Shown here: in pieces, positions 60,585 to 64,000 of the stretch
Layout: every line of letters starts with the position of its first letter
Position numbering within the stretch: position 1 is the stretch's first letter
Assembly: GCF_027941835.1 (NCBI RefSeq)
Contig: NZ_CP116005.1
Span: 3,425,501 to 3,489,500 of the forward strand
Direction of reading: 5' to 3'
DNA length: 64,000 bases
Origin: Sphingosinicella microcystinivorans
Lineage (GTDB): Bacteria; Pseudomonadota; Alphaproteobacteria; Sphingomonadales; Sphingomonadaceae
Program-made: the position numbers and the translations under genes
Notes under the pieces: generated by a model
What the model was told of the DNA's origin: nothing
The model's database searches: none
Seen by the model: only the letters and a program-made list of their open reading frames with translations

Positions 60585-61103
60585 CTAGTTGAGTGCGGCG
60601 AGCGTGAACCCGGCCTCGCTGCGGCCGAGCACCATCGTCCAGAAGCGGCCCTTGGTGGGCGAGCAGGCATAGCCGATGCCGACATCGGTGACGTCGTCCA
60701 GCATCATGTTGTCGTGGTGGCCGGGGCTCTTGTCCCACGCGACGACCACCGCGTGCGAGGTCGGCAGGTTCCACGCGACGTTCTCGGCGCGCGGCACGCC
60801 GTCGAAGCGCGCGCGCTCGGCACGGTCGACGAAGCTGCTGCCGTCCGAGCCGCTGTGCGAAAGCTTGCCCCACCCGGCGAGATCGTCGGAATGGCGCTGC
60901 GCGGCGCGGGTGAGCGCCATGTTGACGCGCACCGGCGACAGGCCCTGCGCGCGGCGCAGGTCGTTGAGCGCGTCGACGGCCTCCGCAGGCTTCACGTCAC
61001 CCGCCGCGCACCAGCTCTGCTTCGCGACCGCAACGGTCGAGAAGCCCGCGGCCACGGCAGGCGTGGCGATCAGGAACGCGACAGTGGCGAGACGCATAAG
61101 CAT
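60585..61103 (-). CDS. Secreted CAP (SCP/PR1-like) domain protein
   Basis: The 172-residue protein has a signal peptide (residues about 1-19, LATVAFLIATPAVAAG) and one CAP domain: ALNDLRRAQGLSPVRVNMAL, RAAQRHSDDLAGWGKLSHSG, ENVAWNLPTSHAVVVAWDKS and PGHHDNMMLDDVTDVGIGYA. The two His and acidic residues of the CAP cavity are present. Bacterial members are cell-envelope proteins of mostly unknown role. A perfect CtrA-type box lies 38 bp before its start. It has no close operon partner. Confidence 0.87.
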   Translation of the reverse strand: MLMRLATVAFLIATPAVAAGFSTVAVAKQSWCAAGDVKPAEAVDALNDLRRAQGLSPVRVNMALTRAAQRHSDDLAGWGKLSHSGSDGSSFVDRAERARFDGVPRAENVAWNLPTSHAVVVAWDKSPGHHDNMMLDDVTDVGIGYACSPTKGRFWTMVLGRSEAGFTLAALN

Positions 61104-61140
61104 GGCACCGACCTTCGCCGGAAAGGCTTAAGGTCGGGTT

Positions 61141-61155
61141 TTAAGAAATGGTTAA
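61141..61155. promoter_or_regulatory. CtrA-type box upstream of the CAP-domain gene
   Basis: TTAA-N7-TTAA at 61141-61155; on the minus strand it reads TTAACCATTTCTTAA, which also contains the TTAACCAT short form. It matches the alphaproteobacterial CtrA consensus core and sits 38-52 bp before the ATG. The match is by eye only. Confidence 0.45.
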
Positions 61156-61175
61156 CGGGGCAGGTGCGCGGAACG

Positions 61176-62546
61176 TCAGAGAACAGGTGCGGCCTCCGAC
61201 GGTTCGGCTTGCGTTTCAGGGGACGGCGCCTCCGCCGGTTGCCCGGAAACTGCCTCTTCCGCTTCCGCATCGGCCGGTGCCGCAGCTTCAGCCGGTGCCG
61301 CAGGCGTCGGATCGGGCAGTCTTTCGACGCCCGCCAGATCCCAGCGGGTCATCATCTGCCCGGCGCAGGCATAGGTGGCGCCGTTCCGCAGGACGGCGAG
61401 CTTCATCGCCTCCGCAAGCACGGGCTGGCTCGTCGCCAGGGTCCGGCGGGCATCGTCCGGGAAACTCGCGTGGTTGAGGCCGTCATACCTCGCGCCGCTC
61501 GAAAGCCGGGCATTGATGTAGGGAACGAAGTCCCCGACGTAGACGACCTCGCCTTTCCCGACATGGAAGGTCGGCGCGCCGAAGCAGTTGGTGGAAAACG
61601 GCAATCCCGGCTGGCCGGGCGGCGTCATGGCGTTGATCACGTAGTCGCCGGCGGTGATGCGGTGCACCTGCACCTCGTACCCGGCCTTCTTGTCGGCGCT
61701 TTTGACGTCGAGAATGTAGGTCGTGGTGTCGCCGGTCTTTTTCGCGTCGCGGGGCCGGTAGACGATGTCCCGCTTCTCCACGTCGTAGCGGTAGAACTGG
61801 ACGCTGGCCGAACGCCCCAGGCTCGGCGCATCGACGCGGCGAAAGCCGAAGACGATCGCGCCCTCGCCTTCGTCGAGGGCCACCGGCGCCGCCGGATCGA
61901 CCTTCTTGCCGGTCCACACGACGCCCGGACCCGCGAGCGGCGCATCCAGCTTGAGGCCCGGGTCGTCCGCCTGCGTGAAGCTGTCCCGCGCGGTGATCTT
62001 GCCCTCGACCGTTTCGGCGCCGACCATCCGGTCGAAAAAGGCGCTCCGCTCGGCGTCGGCCATCGCCGCGAGCCTTGTCGAGTCCGCGGCAGGCAGTTCG
62101 ACGAGCCGCCAGCCCTTGATGAGCAGGCAGGACCGGCGATTGGCGCGGCGCTGCTCGCCTTCCACGATGGCGCTGCCGATCAGCCCGCCGAGGCCCGCCC
62201 CGATGCCCGCGGCCATCGGCGAGACGTAGGCCGGGTTGTAGACGTAGGTCGCCGTTCCCGACGGCGTGCGCGAGCCGCGCGCGATCAGGCGGCAGGTCTG
62301 CCAGTCGGCGTCGTACTCGGCGCGTGTCGCGCCCGGCTTGTTGTAGAAGCGCGTGTCCTTGAGATCGCGCGCGGCGTCCTTCGCGATCTCCTCGGGCGTG
62401 TCCTCCGGATCGGCCGGGGGCTGCTGCGCGACCGGCGGACCGCCCGTGCCCCCGATCGGCACCGGCATCACCTGATACTGCGCATATGCCGCCTGCTGCG
62501 CAGCGCCTGCGAGCAGAACCACGCCGACCGCGGCCCGTAAATGCAT
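61176..62546 (-). CDS. Exported hypothetical protein with a glycine-zipper-like segment
   Basis: The 456-residue protein has a Sec signal peptide (about residues 1-22, AAVGVVLLAGAAQQAAYA), a proline-rich stretch, a glycine-rich hydrophobic segment near residue 110 (MAAGIGAGLGGLIGSAIVEG) like those of outer-membrane glycine-zipper proteins, a beta-rich middle (IVFGFRRVDAPSLGRSASVQ, FYRYDVEKRDIVYRP), and a low-complexity alanine/proline/glutamate tail. The family is not recognised. The start at 62546 follows GGGGGGA by about 5 bp and has a promoter-like pair 48 bp upstream. Probably periplasmic or outer-membrane associated. Confidence 0.82.
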   Translation of the reverse strand: MHLRAAVGVVLLAGAAQQAAYAQYQVMPVPIGGTGGPPVAQQPPADPEDTPEEIAKDAARDLKDTRFYNKPGATRAEYDADWQTCRLIARGSRTPSGTATYVYNPAYVSPMAAGIGAGLGGLIGSAIVEGEQRRANRRSCLLIKGWRLVELPAADSTRLAAMADAERSAFFDRMVGAETVEGKITARDSFTQADDPGLKLDAPLAGPGVVWTGKKVDPAAPVALDEGEGAIVFGFRRVDAPSLGRSASVQFYRYDVEKRDIVYRPRDAKKTGDTTTYILDVKSADKKAGYEVQVHRITAGDYVINAMTPPGQPGLPFSTNCFGAPTFHVGKGEVVYVGDFVPYINARLSSGARYDGLNHASFPDDARRTLATSQPVLAEAMKLAVLRNGATYACAGQMMTRWDLAGVERLPDPTPAAPAEAAAPADAEAEEAVSGQPAEAPSPETQAEPSEAAPVL

Positions 62547-62593
62547 GAATCCCCCCAAGTTCACGACGCCCGGAACGGGCGGCGCAAACATGG

Positions 62594-62621
62594 TTATTAT
62601 CTGCCGTTACGCACCTGTAAA
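62594..62621 (-). promoter_or_regulatory. Probable promoter of the exported hypothetical gene
   Basis: On the minus strand TTTACA (plus 62616-62621) and TAATAA (plus 62594-62599) are 16 bp apart, in the AT-rich gap after pgk. Confidence 0.5.
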
Positions 62622-62646
62622 GACTGGCTTATGCGCCCGGTCGGAA

Positions 62647-63840
62647 TTACGCCCGCAGCGCCTCGACGCCCGGCAGCACCTTGCCTTCCATCCATTCGAG
62701 GAAGGCCCCGCCCGCGGTCGAGACGAAGCTGAAGCTGTCCGCCACGCCGGCGTGGTTGAGCGCCGCGACCGTGTCGCCGCCGCCTGCCACCGAGACGAGG
62801 CTTCCCGCCTCGGTGAGCGCCGCCGCCGTGCGGGCGAGCGCGACGGTCGCGGCGTCGAACGGCTCAAGCTCGAACGCACCGAGAGGGCCGTTCCACACCA
62901 ATGTGCGGCAGGTCTTGAGCGCGTCCGACAGCGCCTCGACGGCGGCGGGGCCGATGTCGAGGATCATCTCGTCCGCACCGACCTCGTGGACGTTGACGGT
63001 GCGGTTCGCGGCGTTCGCCTTGAACTCCTTCGCCACCACCACGTCGTAGGGCAGATGCACGGTGCAGCGCGCCGCGTCGGCCTTCGCGAGGATGCCGAGC
63101 GCCACGTCCCTCAGGTCGTGCTCGCAGAGCGACTTGCCCACGTCCACGCCGCGCGCGGCGAGGAAGGTGTTCGCCATGCCGCCGCCGATGATGAGGTGAT
63201 CGACCTTACCGACGAGGTTGTTGAGCACGTCGAGCTTCGACGACACTTTCGCACCGCCGACAACCGCCGCGACGGGACGCTCGGGATCGCCGAGCGCGGC
63301 TTCCAGATGTTCAAGCTCCGCCTGCATCGAGCGCCCCGCATAGGCCGGAAGCACGTGCGCCAGCCCCTCGGTCGAAGCGTGCGCGCGGTGCGCGGCGGAG
63401 AAGGCGTCGTTGACGTAGAGATCGCCGAGCTTCGCGATCTCGGCGACGAGCGCCGGATCGTTCTTCTCCTCGCCCGCCTCGAAACGGGTGTTTTCGAGAA
63501 CGGCGATCTCGCCGGGCGCCATCAGGCCCACCGCCTGCTCGGCGGGCGGGCCCTTGCACTCGGTGACGAAGCCGACCGTGCGGCCGAGCACCTTGGCGAG
63601 CGCGCTGGAGATCGGCGACAGGCTGAACTCCGCGCTTTCGCCCTTCGGACGCCCGAAGTGCGAGAGCACCAGCACGATCGCGCCCTTGTCGGCGAGCTCG
63701 GCGATGGTCGGCTGCGCGGCGCGCAGGCGGGTGTCGTCGCTGACCTTCCCCGCCTGCATCGGCACGTTGAGATCGGCGCGGACGAGGACGCGCTTGCCGG
63801 CTACGTCCCCGATGTCGTCGAGCGTCCGGAATTTCGCCAT
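62647..63840 (-). CDS. pgk: Phosphoglycerate kinase
   Basis: The 397-residue two-domain kinase makes ATP from 1,3-bisphosphoglycerate. The N-domain substrate site is [20 protein letters not shown] and [10 protein letters not shown]; the C-domain has [16 protein letters not shown] and [15 protein letters not shown] for nucleotide binding. The start at 63840 gives the canonical [10 protein letters not shown]. It begins 2 bp after the gap stop, so gap-pgk is an operon; the fructose-bisphosphate aldolase gene follows two genes later. Confidence 0.97.
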   Translation of the reverse strand: MAKFRTLDDIGDVAGKRVLVRADLNVPMQAGKVSDDTRLRAAQPTIAELADKGAIVLVLSHFGRPKGESAEFSLSPISSALAKVLGRTVGFVTECKGPPAEQAVGLMAPGEIAVLENTRFEAGEEKNDPALVAEIAKLGDLYVNDAFSAAHRAHASTEGLAHVLPAYAGRSMQAELEHLEAALGDPERPVAAVVGGAKVSSKLDVLNNLVGKVDHLIIGGGMANTFLAARGVDVGKSLCEHDLRDVALGILAKADAARCTVHLPYDVVVAKEFKANAANRTVNVHEVGADEMILDIGPAAVEALSDALKTCRTLVWNGPLGAFELEPFDAATVALARTAAALTEAGSLVSVAGGGDTVAALNHAGVADSFSFVSTAGGAFLEWMEGKVLPGVEALRA

Positions 63841-63842
63841 GA

Positions 63843-64000
63843 TCAGAGGAACGCCGCGATGGCTTTCGCGGTGTCGACCATGCGGTTCGAGAAGCCCCAC
63901 TCGTTGTCGTACCAGGAAACGACGCGCACGAGCTTGCCTTCGAGCACGGCGGTTTCGAGGCTGTCGATGGTAGAAGACGCCGGCGTGTGCTGGTAGTCGA
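63843..64000 (-). CDS. gap: Glyceraldehyde-3-phosphate dehydrogenase, C-terminal part (runs off the window)
   Basis: Only the last 51 or so codons are present. They read [20 protein letters not shown] then [20 protein letters not shown] and end FL, which is the conserved C-terminus of type I GAPDH, including the NAD-site Asn and Tyr of WYDNEWG. The enzyme feeds pgk, which lies directly downstream. Confidence 0.95.
   Translation of the reverse strand, partial: DYQHTPASSTIDSLETAVLEGKLVRVVSWYDNEWGFSNRMVDTAKAIAAFL

Overview
The window is 64 kb of high-GC chromosome, apart from one AT-rich patch. Gene content and order (proS-lolC-lolD-dnaE, a ppiD-like gene in front of trpEGDC, a 14-gene nuo operon running into birA-coaX-rnj, DUF1467 and DUF2336 proteins, a GTTC-N7-GTTC LexA box, CtrA-type TTAA-N7-TTAA boxes, a DmeRF pair) point to an alphaproteobacterium, most likely of the order Sphingomonadales. 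The order is an inference from remembered family patterns; no database search was done. Almost everything is housekeeping, and genes are packed with ATGA or TGATG stop-start overlaps. No rRNA, tRNA or CRISPR array was seen.

Layout. 1-8.8 kb (minus strand): the start of dnaE, a GNAT acetyltransferase, lolD, lolC and proS; then a 470-bp spacer with a strong plus-strand terminator and a possible small RNA; then pyrG, secG, pldA and tpiA. 8.9-17.2 kb (plus): a ppiD-like chaperone, trpE, trpG, trpD, trpC, moaC, moeA and lexA, the last under its own SOS-box promoter. 17.3-20.6 kb: a nested mobile region. A low-GC unit with 21-bp terminal inverted repeats sits inside a REP-like palindrome and carries one gene, and that gene is itself split by an IS21-family element with an exact 8-bp target duplication. 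20.6-24.1 kb (minus): dmeF, dmeR and comEC, whose 3' end runs through two REP copies. 24.2-26.9 kb (plus): gltX and gltA. 27-29.6 kb (minus): a soluble PAS histidine kinase paired with a DUF2336 protein. 29.7-35.4 kb: an inositol-phosphate cluster with a Wzi-like protein, a nucleotidyltransferase, inositol-3-phosphate synthase, a fused CDP-alcohol phosphatidyltransferase, and a second, divergent CDP-alcohol phosphatidyltransferase. 35.4-38.6 kb: an Hpt protein, a long coiled-coil membrane protein and a small membrane protein. 38.7-56.3 kb (minus): nuoA to nuoN, birA, coaX, rnj and a DUF1467 gene. 56.4-64 kb (minus): suhB, efp, thiE, a monooxygenase-fold protein, an O-methyltransferase, class I fructose-bisphosphate aldolase, a CAP-domain protein, a hypothetical exported protein, pgk and the end of gap.

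How the genes work together. trpEGDC covers chorismate to indole-glycerol phosphate. moaC and moeA serve molybdenum cofactor synthesis. nuoA-N encodes all of proton-pumping NADH dehydrogenase. gap, pgk, fba and tpiA are lower-glycolysis enzymes. The 31-35 kb genes could make inositol 1-phosphate, activate it with CTP and transfer it to an acceptor; that route is inferred. The most unusual features are the nested insertion at 17.3-20.6 kb, the inositol cluster with its degenerate nucleotidyltransferase fusion, and the orphan terminator between proS and pyrG.
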